Source: Luminiphilus sp.
GTDB taxonomy: Bacteria; Pseudomonadota; Gammaproteobacteria; Pseudomonadales; Halieaceae
Assembly: GCA_022425845.1 (NCBI GenBank)
Contig: JAKMEU010000212.1
Coordinates: 1 to 6,080 of the forward strand
Reading direction: 5' to 3'
Length of the DNA: 6,080 nt
In this document: in pieces, positions 1 to 5,882 of the stretch
Position numbering within the stretch: the stretch's first letter is position 1
Layout of the letters: every line of letters begins with the position of its first letter
Notes under the pieces: model-generated
What the model was told of the DNA's origin: nothing
Database searches by the model: none
Seen by the model: the letters and a program-made list of their open reading frames with translations, nothing else
Program-made: the position numbers and the translations under genes

Positions 1-313
1 CTTCATGGATAAGCTCGACGCACCCGATGCAGCACTCGCCATGGCGCGTATCGAATGCCATTACTTCGTCAATGGCGGGTTTTTCGAAACGCCCAACCAG
101 CTGCTGGAAAACATTGGACGCATACGCCACATACCCTGCGTCATTGTCCAGGGACGCTACGACGTGGTCTGCCCGTCGGTCACCGCCTGGGACCTGCACA
201 CGGCCTGGCCAGAGGCCCAGTTTCAGCTGGTGCAAGAGGCAGGACACTCGGCCTTTGATCCCGAAAATACGGCGGCACTGGTGCGCGCCACCGACCAATT
301 CGCCGGCGGCTAA
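1..313 (+). CDS. pip: Proline iminopeptidase, C-terminal part (5' end outside window)
   Basis: This alpha/beta-hydrolase exopeptidase (MEROPS S33) removes N-terminal proline from peptides in the cytoplasm. The reading frame is open from the window edge, so the ATG at 5 is most likely internal and the real start lies upstream. About 104 residues are visible of a family length near 315. Counting from that ATG, the motif GRYDVVCP carries the catalytic Asp at residue 53 (161-163), and GHSAFDPEN carries the catalytic His at residue 81 (245-247). The nucleophile Ser must lie upstream of the window. The segment ARIECHYF matches the family's ARIENHYF stretch, whose Glu helps recognise the free amino terminus of the substrate. 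Its TAA stop overlaps the stop of the convergent MFS gene by four bases. It is probably unrelated in function to the sulfur operon. Confidence 0.9.
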   Translation, partial: FMDKLDAPDAALAMARIECHYFVNGGFFETPNQLLENIGRIRHIPCVIVQGRYDVVCPSVTAWDLHTAWPEAQFQLVQEAGHSAFDPENTAALVRATDQFAGG

Positions 314-1611
314 TCCCGACGCCGGTTGATGGCTTTGTGTAACAACAGGAATACCAACACCGCCAGCAGCAGCAGGCCATCGGCAGCCAACAGCGCCCGG
401 GTCATGGGAGCCGACATGTCAGCGGCCGCCATCCAGTCGGCGCCAGCGCCAAGCAGAACAGTACCCAGACCGATTACACCGACGTTGGCCAGAAACAGGG
501 CGGCCGCCATCACCAGGGCCCTGATAGCCTCGGGGGCCTCGGCCAGCACCAGTGCGATCATCGCCCCGTAGGGAAAACTGAAGGCAAAGACGCTGATGAC
601 CATGCCCGGCATGAACAGCGGCGAGTCCGCGGGCGACAGACGGAAGACAATGATCATGGGCAGGCACAGTAGTATCACTCCGGCCACAAACAGGGCCCTG
701 GAAACAGCCAGTCGTCGGGCCAACTGATCGGCGGCAATACCTCCCAGCAGGGAGGCGGGTATAGCCGTCATCAGATGGACGCGACCGTACAGGGCTGAAG
801 CCTCGCCCGGCGCCAGACCCTTGTCCTGGACCAGCCAGATTTGCAGAAACTGCATCCCCGCATACAGGACGTGGACCAGTGCCAATCCCAGCAGGGCCAA
901 CTGCAGTCGCCTGCTCTCAGCCAGGGTCGCCATCAGGGTCCGTACCAGGATGGGCAGACTGGCCCGATCACCAGCATCGGCTGCCGTCGCGCTGGCCACA
1001 CCCAGCCAGCGGGCGGACAGCCAGACCAGCAGCCCCAGACAGAGGCCCAGGGCGCCCAGCCCCAAAAACACCTCGCGCCAAACCAGTGGTTCACCGCTGA
1101 AGGACTGACCGCCCCCGAGGCGGTAGGCCAGGCCCACGCCCAGGTGCCCACCCATGAAAAACAGTCCAAATACCGTTGCGCTGTGGCGATCATCAAATCG
1201 AGCACTGAGAATCTTGGAGGCCGCGGGAATCAGGATCGCCTCCCCCACCCCTACCAGGGTGCGGGGCAGCCAGAGCCCAGTGAAGCTTTTCGCGATGCCG
1301 GTCAGACCGGTCATGGCACTCCAAACCAGAACACCCAGCCCCAGCAACCGGCCTGGTCCGAAGCGGTCCACCATCAGGCCGGCCAGCGGTCCGGTGGTCG
1401 CATAAAACAAGGTGAAGGCGAGGCCCGTCACAAACCCGAACTGCTGGTTGGACAGCCCCAGATCCAGGGATATCTGGGTGCCGAAGGCGGCAATGAGGAA
1501 CCGATCGGTCAGGCTCAGTGTGTGCAGTAAGGTCAGCAGTGCCAGCACATAAAGGGATGCGCCAATTGAAGAACCGGCCGTGGCCTGCCGGCTTCCCGGA
1601 TCAGGGGTCAC
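310..1611 (-). CDS. MFS transporter, 12-TM, Spinster-like (last gene of operon)
   Basis: This is a major facilitator superfamily permease of about 433 residues in the inner membrane; the substrate is unknown. TM1 starts near residue 19 (ASLYVLALLTLLHT) and carries an Asp-Arg pair (residues 36-37, LSLTDRFL) as in Spinster-like MFS proteins. Motif A lies between TM2 and TM3 (AGLMVDRFGPGRLL, around residues 77-90, Asp82-Arg83). Hydrophobic segments continue to a last helix, followed by the basic tail HKAINRRRD. I start it at GTG 1611, which overlaps the end of the cytochrome gene by 11 bp. The frame stays open upstream to 1833, but that extension is a shadow of the cytochrome gene with no membrane character. 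No clear Shine-Dalgarno precedes the GTG, so translation may depend on coupling to the cytochrome gene. Context suggests uptake of an organosulfur substrate or export of a product, which is inference. Family certain, subfamily moderate, exact start uncertain. Confidence 0.85.
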   Translation of the reverse strand: MTPDPGSRQATAGSSIGASLYVLALLTLLHTLSLTDRFLIAAFGTQISLDLGLSNQQFGFVTGLAFTLFYATTGPLAGLMVDRFGPGRLLGLGVLVWSAMTGLTGIAKSFTGLWLPRTLVGVGEAILIPAASKILSARFDDRHSATVFGLFFMGGHLGVGLAYRLGGGQSFSGEPLVWREVFLGLGALGLCLGLLVWLSARWLGVASATAADAGDRASLPILVRTLMATLAESRRLQLALLGLALVHVLYAGMQFLQIWLVQDKGLAPGEASALYGRVHLMTAIPASLLGGIAADQLARRLAVSRALFVAGVILLCLPMIIVFRLSPADSPLFMPGMVISVFAFSFPYGAMIALVLAEAPEAIRALVMAAALFLANVGVIGLGTVLLGAGADWMAAADMSAPMTRALLAADGLLLLAVLVFLLLHKAINRRRD

Positions 1612-2248
1612 AGTCAGCCATGCAACGCGCACTGTCGGGCTCCGGGATACCACCGTTGCCCATGCCGCCATCCGCGGCGGCGGCTCCGGGCCACAGACCA
1701 TGGTCGGTGCTGAAGCCATTGCGATTGGGTAGTCGTTGCTGGGCCAGCTCGGCACTTGATCGATCGAGCACAAAGTCGCCATCCACCACGCCGCCCAGGT
1801 GCAGCAGGTAGGCAGTGACTGCGAACACCTCATCGTTACTGAGTGAACCCCCGGCGCCGAAGGGCATGGCCCGGGCGGTGTAGTCCAGCAAGGTAGTCAG
1901 GGTGGGCAACATCATGAGGGTGGAAACATCATTGGGTTGGGCTCCCTGCAACCCGGCTACCCGCCCCCTCGCCACGTCGGCGGCGGTGACTCCCCCCACC
2001 AGGGCATAGAAGATATCGGTGGCGCGCCCGTCATCGCCGTGGCAGGCCGCGCATTGGGCGGCATAGATGGCCCGCCCTTCGGACACCGAACCCCTGGCCG
2101 CCGGTAACCGCTGCAGGTCGGGTCCGATATCAGAATCCCAGAGCGCCAGTTCAGCCTCGGTGGCCGGGCGCCCGACGCCGGGATAGTCCGCCCAAACGCC
2201 CGGCACCAGCGCCAGCAGCAGGGCGGCAACGCTACACCACCTGCACAT
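1601..2248 (-). CDS. SoxD-like single-haem periplasmic cytochrome c
   Basis: This is the likely electron acceptor for the SoxC-type dehydrogenase encoded just upstream. It has 215 residues. Residues 1-20 (MCRWCSVAALLLALVPGVWA) form a Sec signal peptide ending in a VWA cleavage site. The one haem site is CAACH at 66-70. The likely distal ligand is Met128 in RAMPFGAGG, which is followed by the class I helix DEVFAVTAYLLHL. The C-terminal part (DGDFVLDRSS, LPNRNGF, and CMADC at 209-213) resembles the tail of the first haem domain of SoxD. Known SoxD proteins are about twice as long and have a second haem domain, which is absent here. The ATG at 2248 has a strong Shine-Dalgarno (GGGGAGG at 2255-2261, 6-nt spacing) and overlaps the soxC end by 17 bp. 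Upstream in-frame codons back to 2368 only shadow soxC. A SorB-like partner role is the alternative; electron transfer to the respiratory chain is inferred. Confidence 0.88.
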   Translation of the reverse strand: MCRWCSVAALLLALVPGVWADYPGVGRPATEAELALWDSDIGPDLQRLPAARGSVSEGRAIYAAQCAACHGDDGRATDIFYALVGGVTAADVARGRVAGLQGAQPNDVSTLMMLPTLTTLLDYTARAMPFGAGGSLSNDEVFAVTAYLLHLGGVVDGDFVLDRSSAELAQQRLPNRNGFSTDHGLWPGAAAADGGMGNGGIPEPDSARCMADCDP

Positions 2249-3569
2249 TGCGCACCTCCCCACTCTGTTCGACACCCCAGGACTGGATGGCATTGTTGTG
2301 GTAGATCGAGCCCGTGCCCCTGGCCGCCCGCAGGGCGCTGTGGGTGGGCTGGACGTGCCCGCTCTCATCCACGGCCCGCGACTGCAGGATGGCCTCGTTC
2401 CCGTCCCACACCCAGTCGCAGTGGAACCGGGTCAGGCATTTGTCCAGCACCGCTCCGGTCAATTGCGCACTGCGCCAACTGCGGCCACCGTCCATGGAGA
2501 CATCAACGCTCCGAATCTTGCCCCGCCCGGACCAGGCGACACCGGTGATGGCGTAAAAGCCCGGGCGGCCCAGGGTCTGACCCCCGGACGGCGACAGGAT
2601 CACCGACTTAACCTCCTGCAGGGAGGTGTACTGGCGGTGCATACCGTCGGGCATCAGGTCGATATATTTCAGGGCTTCGTCACGGGTGTTATAGGGGGTT
2701 TCCCCGACTTCGATGCGGCGCAGCCATTTCACCCAGGACACGCCCTGGACCCCGGGCACCACCAGCCGCAGCGGAAAACCGTTTTCCGGGCGCAGGTGCT
2801 CACCGTTTTGTCCGTAGGCAACCAGCACCTCGCCACTTTCCACCAATTCCATTGGGATGGTTCGGGTCAATGCCGCGGCATCGGCACCCTCGGCCAGCAC
2901 ATAGCGGGCCCGTTTGAAATCCACTCCGCAGCGCTCCAGCAACAGGCGCAGGGGTACTCCGGTAAATTCCGAACAGGACAACAGGCCGTGGCTGTACTGC
3001 ACCGTGGGGGCCACAGCACGCTGGCGCTCCATGCCGGTATTGCCACTGCACTCCAGAAAGTACATTCGGGAGACCGCGGGCAGGCGCAGCAGATCGTCAA
3101 CGCTGAACAGCATGGGCTTATTGATCAATGCCGGCTGTGCCCCCGAGATCATCAGTTGGTGCTGCCGGGGGTCTGGGTCAATCCAGCCGCTGTGGTGCCG
3201 CTCGTAGTGCAGACCCGAGGGCGTGATGATCCCGAACAGCCCCTGCAGGGGCGTGAAGGACGCGGAATTCTGGGGCACCGGGGACAGCCCTTTCAGGGCG
3301 CGGCGCTCCAGGCCCCGCTGGTGCCGGGAGGGCTGGCCGTAGGGCTGGGCCGCTACCGACTGACCCAGGCCATAGGATGGAGGCGGTGTGGCGTTATCGG
3401 GCGCAGTCGATTGCCCGGCCGCTGGGGCCGCAACTGCAGCCGCCGGCGTCAGGGTTGCGGACACGGCCAGGCCCATGAGGTGTCGTCGTGACAGGGTCAA
3501 CCGCTGCAGGTCGGAATCAACCAGATGATGTTCGGGGGCCGGTACCAGATGCCCCGCGCCAGCACCCAT
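2232..3569 (-). CDS. soxC: SoxC-type molybdopterin sulfite/sulfane dehydrogenase subunit, Tat-exported
   Basis: This is the catalytic molybdenum subunit of the sulfite oxidase family. SoxC-type enzymes, paired with a cytochrome, oxidise sulfane sulfur or sulfite to the sulfate level in the periplasm. It has 445 residues. A Tat signal sits at about 27-50 (SRRHLMGLAVS, twin Arg 28-29, then an Ala-rich stretch), as expected for a Mo-cofactor enzyme folded before export. The SoxC hallmark LFGIITPSGLHYERHHSG follows at about 111-128. FLECSGN places the Mo-ligating Cys at 174. The oxidoreductase domain runs to about 290 (GVQGVSWVKWLRRIEV), then a Mo-co dimerisation domain (about 305-440) ending in YHNNAIQSWG. 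I chose ATG 3569 because AAGGGG (3576-3581) precedes it by 6 nt. GTG 3590, which overlaps the dioxygenase stop as GTGA, is the alternative but lacks a good ribosome site. No soxAXYZB is visible here, so standalone sulfite oxidation is a fair reading, though not proven. Confidence 0.92.
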   Translation of the reverse strand: MGAGAGHLVPAPEHHLVDSDLQRLTLSRRHLMGLAVSATLTPAAAVAAPAAGQSTAPDNATPPPSYGLGQSVAAQPYGQPSRHQRGLERRALKGLSPVPQNSASFTPLQGLFGIITPSGLHYERHHSGWIDPDPRQHQLMISGAQPALINKPMLFSVDDLLRLPAVSRMYFLECSGNTGMERQRAVAPTVQYSHGLLSCSEFTGVPLRLLLERCGVDFKRARYVLAEGADAAALTRTIPMELVESGEVLVAYGQNGEHLRPENGFPLRLVVPGVQGVSWVKWLRRIEVGETPYNTRDEALKYIDLMPDGMHRQYTSLQEVKSVILSPSGGQTLGRPGFYAITGVAWSGRGKIRSVDVSMDGGRSWRSAQLTGAVLDKCLTRFHCDWVWDGNEAILQSRAVDESGHVQPTHSALRAARGTGSIYHNNAIQSWGVEQSGEVRNVQVV

Positions 3570-3586
3570 GCCCAACCCCTTGTCAG

Positions 3587-4516
3587 TCACGCCGCGGTAA
3601 CAGCTGCGATCGCCGCCTCGCGATCGAGGCTGGGCCTGATGTCGGGCGACCAGGCCGCAACCCGGTGCAGTAGGCGCCGCTGGTTGCGCAGGTCGCCAGT
3701 GACGCCGTAATGCAGCGTACCCAGATTGTCCCAAATGGCGACATCCCCGGGCTGCCATTGCAGGCGCACCTGGATTTCAGGGATTTTGGCCTGCTCAATG
3801 GCCAACTTGATCAGGTGTTCGCCCTGCTCCGCCGAATAGCCATGGACGCGTTTGGTGTAACCGTTGCCCACGAACAGGCACAGGCGATCATTGAAGGGAT
3901 GTCGGATCACTGCCGGGTGCACAGCAGTCTCACCCAGCGCCACCAGTTCCGCGAGTTTGTCCGCCGGTGCGAAGTCGTGACGGAGTGCCATGTAAGTGGT
4001 GTCATGCTCAACATCCAGACTCAGGTACAGCACCTGCAGGGCCTGGGGCAACCACTCAAAAGCGGCCGCCGCACTGGTCCACATGGTGTCCGCGCCGAAG
4101 GGCACCTCAGAGGCCTGCAGTACTGACACCAGATTGGGGTGCTGCCGGGCAGTGACATCGTGATGCCAGATGTCGGTGGTGGTTTTGGCTCGATCCGACT
4201 GCATCTGCTCTATCACCAGCACCTCGGGATAACCCTCATCGACCAGTGTTTTACCGAAGGTATGCTCCTCCAACTGGGGGCCAAACAAGCGCCCCGCCTT
4301 GCTGAGTTGGGCCGGCGTCAGTTGCTGGTTGCGCAGAAACAGCACCCCATAACGCCACAGGGCCCGGCGCAACTCCTGCGCCGCTGCTTCGCTGATATCC
4401 GCGAGGTGCAGATCGCTGATGTATGCGCCCAGAACAGGCGTTGCGGGTGTTACCTCAAACTGCTGAAAGGTCTCATCGCGGCTACCGGCTGCCCGGATTT
4501 CGGTCACTGCATTCAC
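3587..4516 (-). CDS. TauD/TfdA-family Fe(II)/2-oxoglutarate-dependent dioxygenase
   Basis: This cytoplasmic non-haem iron dioxygenase couples 2-oxoglutarate decarboxylation to substrate hydroxylation. TauD members hydroxylate the carbon next to a sulfonate and release sulfite. Numbering from GTG 4522, the iron triad is His120 and Asp122 (IWHHDVT) plus His271 (GTLHYG). Arg283 in QRRLLHR fits the 2-oxoglutarate carboxylate and Arg287 the sulfonate-contacting Arg of E. coli TauD. Length (309-311 residues) is slightly above TauD's 283. Two nearby GTG codons could start it: 4522 sits directly against the AGGGG, while 4516 has 5-nt spacing and is preferred. It is the first gene of the operon, 17 nt before soxC, and divergent from a tetR gene. 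Being followed by a sulfite/sulfane dehydrogenase favours a sulfonate substrate over TfdA- or AtsK-type substrates. Some taurine-pocket positions appear changed, so I give no tauD symbol. Family certain, substrate inferred. Confidence 0.9.
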   Translation of the reverse strand: MNAVTEIRAAGSRDETFQQFEVTPATPVLGAYISDLHLADISEAAAQELRRALWRYGVLFLRNQQLTPAQLSKAGRLFGPQLEEHTFGKTLVDEGYPEVLVIEQMQSDRAKTTTDIWHHDVTARQHPNLVSVLQASEVPFGADTMWTSAAAAFEWLPQALQVLYLSLDVEHDTTYMALRHDFAPADKLAELVALGETAVHPAVIRHPFNDRLCLFVGNGYTKRVHGYSAEQGEHLIKLAIEQAKIPEIQVRLQWQPGDVAIWDNLGTLHYGVTGDLRNQRRLLHRVAAWSPDIRPSLDREAAIAAVTAA

Positions 4517-4565
4517 GACCACCCCCTGCTTTTATTCTGGCATTTCGGCCACCTTAAACCCGACT

Positions 4566-4603
4566 CGAACAAAAAACAACGTATTCAAGTGGTTTTTTGT
4601 TCG
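4566..4603. promoter_or_regulatory. Perfect 12-bp inverted repeat in divergent promoter region (candidate TetR operator)
   Basis: The left arm CGAACAAAAAAC (4566-4577) and right arm GTTTTTTGTTCG (4592-4603) are exact reverse complements separated by 14 nt, with arm centres 26 bp apart. It is the most striking symmetry in the spacer between the dioxygenase operon and the divergent tetR gene, and it is AT-rich against a GC-rich background. TetR-family proteins usually bind such palindromes and repress both directions, including their own gene. The 14-nt gap is longer than in many TetR operators, so the arms could be two separate sites or could bind another factor. The symmetry is seen; the function is inferred. 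Confidence 0.55.
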
Positions 4604-4618
4604 GCAAGCGGTGATACT
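4590..4618 (+). promoter_or_regulatory. Possible sigma-70 promoter for the tetR gene
   Basis: TGGTTT (4590-4595) and GATACT (4613-4618) are spaced 17 bp apart and match the -35/-10 consensus only moderately (4 of 6 for the -10). Transcription would begin roughly 25 bases before the tetR start codon. The -35 element would lie inside the right arm of the inverted repeat, which fits autorepression. I could not find an equally plausible promoter for the leftward operon. Weak call based on pattern only. Confidence 0.25.
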
Positions 4619-4649
4619 TGTGGTTTGCAGAGTCAACCAGGGAAACGTC

Positions 4650-5255
4650 ATGCCGCCATCGGTACTTCGCGCCAAAACCCCAAAAGGAGCCGCTCGCCTA
4701 CAGGCGATTATGGACGCCACCCTGGAGATTATTGTCGCCGATGGCCTGGGGGCGGCCTCCCAGGACGCCATTGCCCAGCGGGCCCAGGTAACCCAGAGTG
4801 CCGTGCGACATTACTTTCCAACCAAGGAGTCACTGCTAAAGGCTTTTTTCCTGGAGGCCATCGACCGAATTCAGCAGGCTTTCGATACACCGGCCCAAGG
4901 ATCCGGACATGATCCACAGAGGGAAGTGCTGCGACTGGTGGAGATTCAGCTGGACGCGATCCTCGATGTAGAACGGGTGTTTTTTTTCGAAGCCCTTGCC
5001 TACTGGACACGGGACAGCGAACTGAGCGCCATTCGGAAAACGTGGCACGGGCAGGTACTGGCCCAATACGAAGATCGATTGCGGCAGATGCACCCCGCTT
5101 GGTCAACGGATCGGGTCAGTGACACCGCACTGCAGGTACTGACGCTGGTCCAGGGATGTTGGCTGACGCTGGATGCCCATGAGCCGCAGAAGACGCGCCG
5201 GGAAGCCGTGCTCAGGGCTGTTACCCGGCTGATTGACAACACAGGTCCGGGCTGA
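4650..5255 (+). CDS. TetR/AcrR-family transcriptional regulator
   Basis: This is a one-component, ligand-responsive repressor of 201 residues, the usual size for the family. The N-terminal helix-turn-helix spans about residues 14-62: RLQAIMDATLEIIVADGLG, then DAIAQRAQVTQSAVRHYFPTKESLL, with the classic HYFPTKESLL recognition-helix end. The C-terminal helical region (about 65-200) is the diverse ligand/dimer domain and gives no clue to the inducer. I start it at ATG 4650, preceded by AGGGA (4639-4643) with 6-nt spacing, rather than at an in-frame GTG at 4611 that would run through the putative promoter. It is transcribed away from the dioxygenase-soxC operon and shares a spacer containing a perfect inverted repeat, so it most likely regulates that operon and itself. 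A run of eight T (4980-4987) lies within the coding region. Confidence 0.9.
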   Translation: MPPSVLRAKTPKGAARLQAIMDATLEIIVADGLGAASQDAIAQRAQVTQSAVRHYFPTKESLLKAFFLEAIDRIQQAFDTPAQGSGHDPQREVLRLVEIQLDAILDVERVFFFEALAYWTRDSELSAIRKTWHGQVLAQYEDRLRQMHPAWSTDRVSDTALQVLTLVQGCWLTLDAHEPQKTRREAVLRAVTRLIDNTGPG

Positions 5256-5433
5256 TCCAGGAACCCGTACCCCGGCCGCAGACCTGGTGTGGTCTGGCGC
5301 AGGGGTGACCGGGCACCGCTCCCGGACGACCAAGAATGGCATCGGCTGGCGCCATGGTAGCAACGGGTTGTGCCGGGCCCAGATTCCTTCGCCGCGGTGT
5401 TAATCTCGCGCCCTTCCGATTGTGGGATTGCTT
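5256..5433. other. Intergenic spacer with small hairpins, no clear terminator or promoter
   Basis: No credible gene is seen between the tetR stop and the truncated DUF885 gene. Short inverted repeats are present: CAGACC/GGTCTG with a 6-nt loop (5279-5296) and CCGGG/CCCGG with a 7-nt loop (5309-5325). Neither is followed by a T-tract, so they are not classical intrinsic terminators. No convincing -35/-10 pair was found for the downstream gene. Confidence 0.4.
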
Positions 5434-5880
5434 ATGCGACTTTTTAAGCGATTAGTTGTGGCGGCCCTGGGCCTTGTTGTCTTAGCTGTCACCGGCGCGG
5501 CGTTCTGGTTCTGGATTACCCCTGTGGGTGTTAACAACTACGTCAACAAGGTCTCCCTGCAGCTCGCCACCGACTCCCCGGAGCTGCTCACCCGCCTGGG
5601 GATGATCGACAACACCGTACTGGACTTCCACAGCGGCAAGCTGGGGGATTACACCAAGGCCGGGGAGGAAGAGTCCCTGGAGAAACTCAGGAAGGCCAGG
5701 GCAGGGCTGGATGACTACGGTCCCGAGGGCCTGGAGGGGCAGGAACTGCTGACCTGGAAAATTGCCGCCTGGTTCTTCGACGACATACTGCGCCAGTCAG
5801 AGCGGGAGTACAGCGGCTACCGCATCACCCAATTGGGCGGTGTTACGGTAAACATGCCCGAATTTCTCACCCCGCCGTAG
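5434..5880 (+). pseudogene. DUF885-family protein, N-terminal fragment only
   Basis: This encodes 148 residues, whereas DUF885 proteins are typically about 550-650. The start is ATG 5434 (GGGA at 5424-5427 upstream; an in-frame GTG at 5422 is the alternative). Residues 1-8 are basic, followed by one membrane segment or uncleaved signal (about 9-30, VVAALGLVVLAVTGAAFWFW), so the intact protein would be anchored with its bulk outside the cytoplasm. The following text (LQLATDSPELLTRLGMI, LTWKIAAWFFDDILR, YRITQLGGVTVNMPEFL) is the usual N-terminal region of the family. It stops at TAG 5878-5880, exactly where transposase-like sequence begins, so the zincin-like remainder is lost. Function of intact members is poorly defined (peptidase-like by fold). 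Probably non-functional, though a short membrane peptide could still be made. Confidence 0.75.
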
Positions 5881-5882
5881 CC
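5862..5882. mobile_element. Junction between DUF885 gene fragment and IS91-family remnant
   Basis: DUF885-like coding sequence (MPEFLT) in one frame ends within a few codons of the first transposase-like residues (ISHPAVA) in another frame. The exact breakpoint cannot be fixed, because about 10-20 bases could belong to either side. No target duplication or terminal repeat is evident, which fits either one-ended IS91-type transposition or later deletion/recombination. Confidence 0.5.

Noticed and set aside
841..1530. Plus-strand open frame (229 codons) opposite the MFS gene
   Set aside because: It is Gln/Pro-rich low-complexity translation produced by antisense reading of hydrophobic transporter codons; no independent ribosome site or domain.
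2298..3491. Long plus-strand open frame (397 codons) opposite soxC
   Set aside because: It is antisense to a strongly recognisable SoxC protein. Its translation is Gln/Gly/His-rich with no domain pattern, typical of a mirror frame in GC-rich DNA.
3570..3758. Upstream extension of soxC to 3758
   Set aside because: The extra residues shadow the dioxygenase gene and have no SoxC similarity. The Tat signal is placed correctly from ATG 3569.
4566..4603. Inverted repeat as a terminator or IS terminal repeat
   Set aside because: The stem is AT-rich, lies between divergent gene starts rather than gene ends, and encloses only 14 nt.
4139..4912. Plus-strand open frame spanning the divergent promoter region
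   Set aside because: It crosses the dioxygenase start, the inverted repeat and the tetR start, and the true genes on both sides are clear.
5279..5296. CAGACC/GGTCTG hairpin as a tetR terminator
   Set aside because: The stem is only six pairs and no T-tract follows; an intrinsic terminator is not supported.
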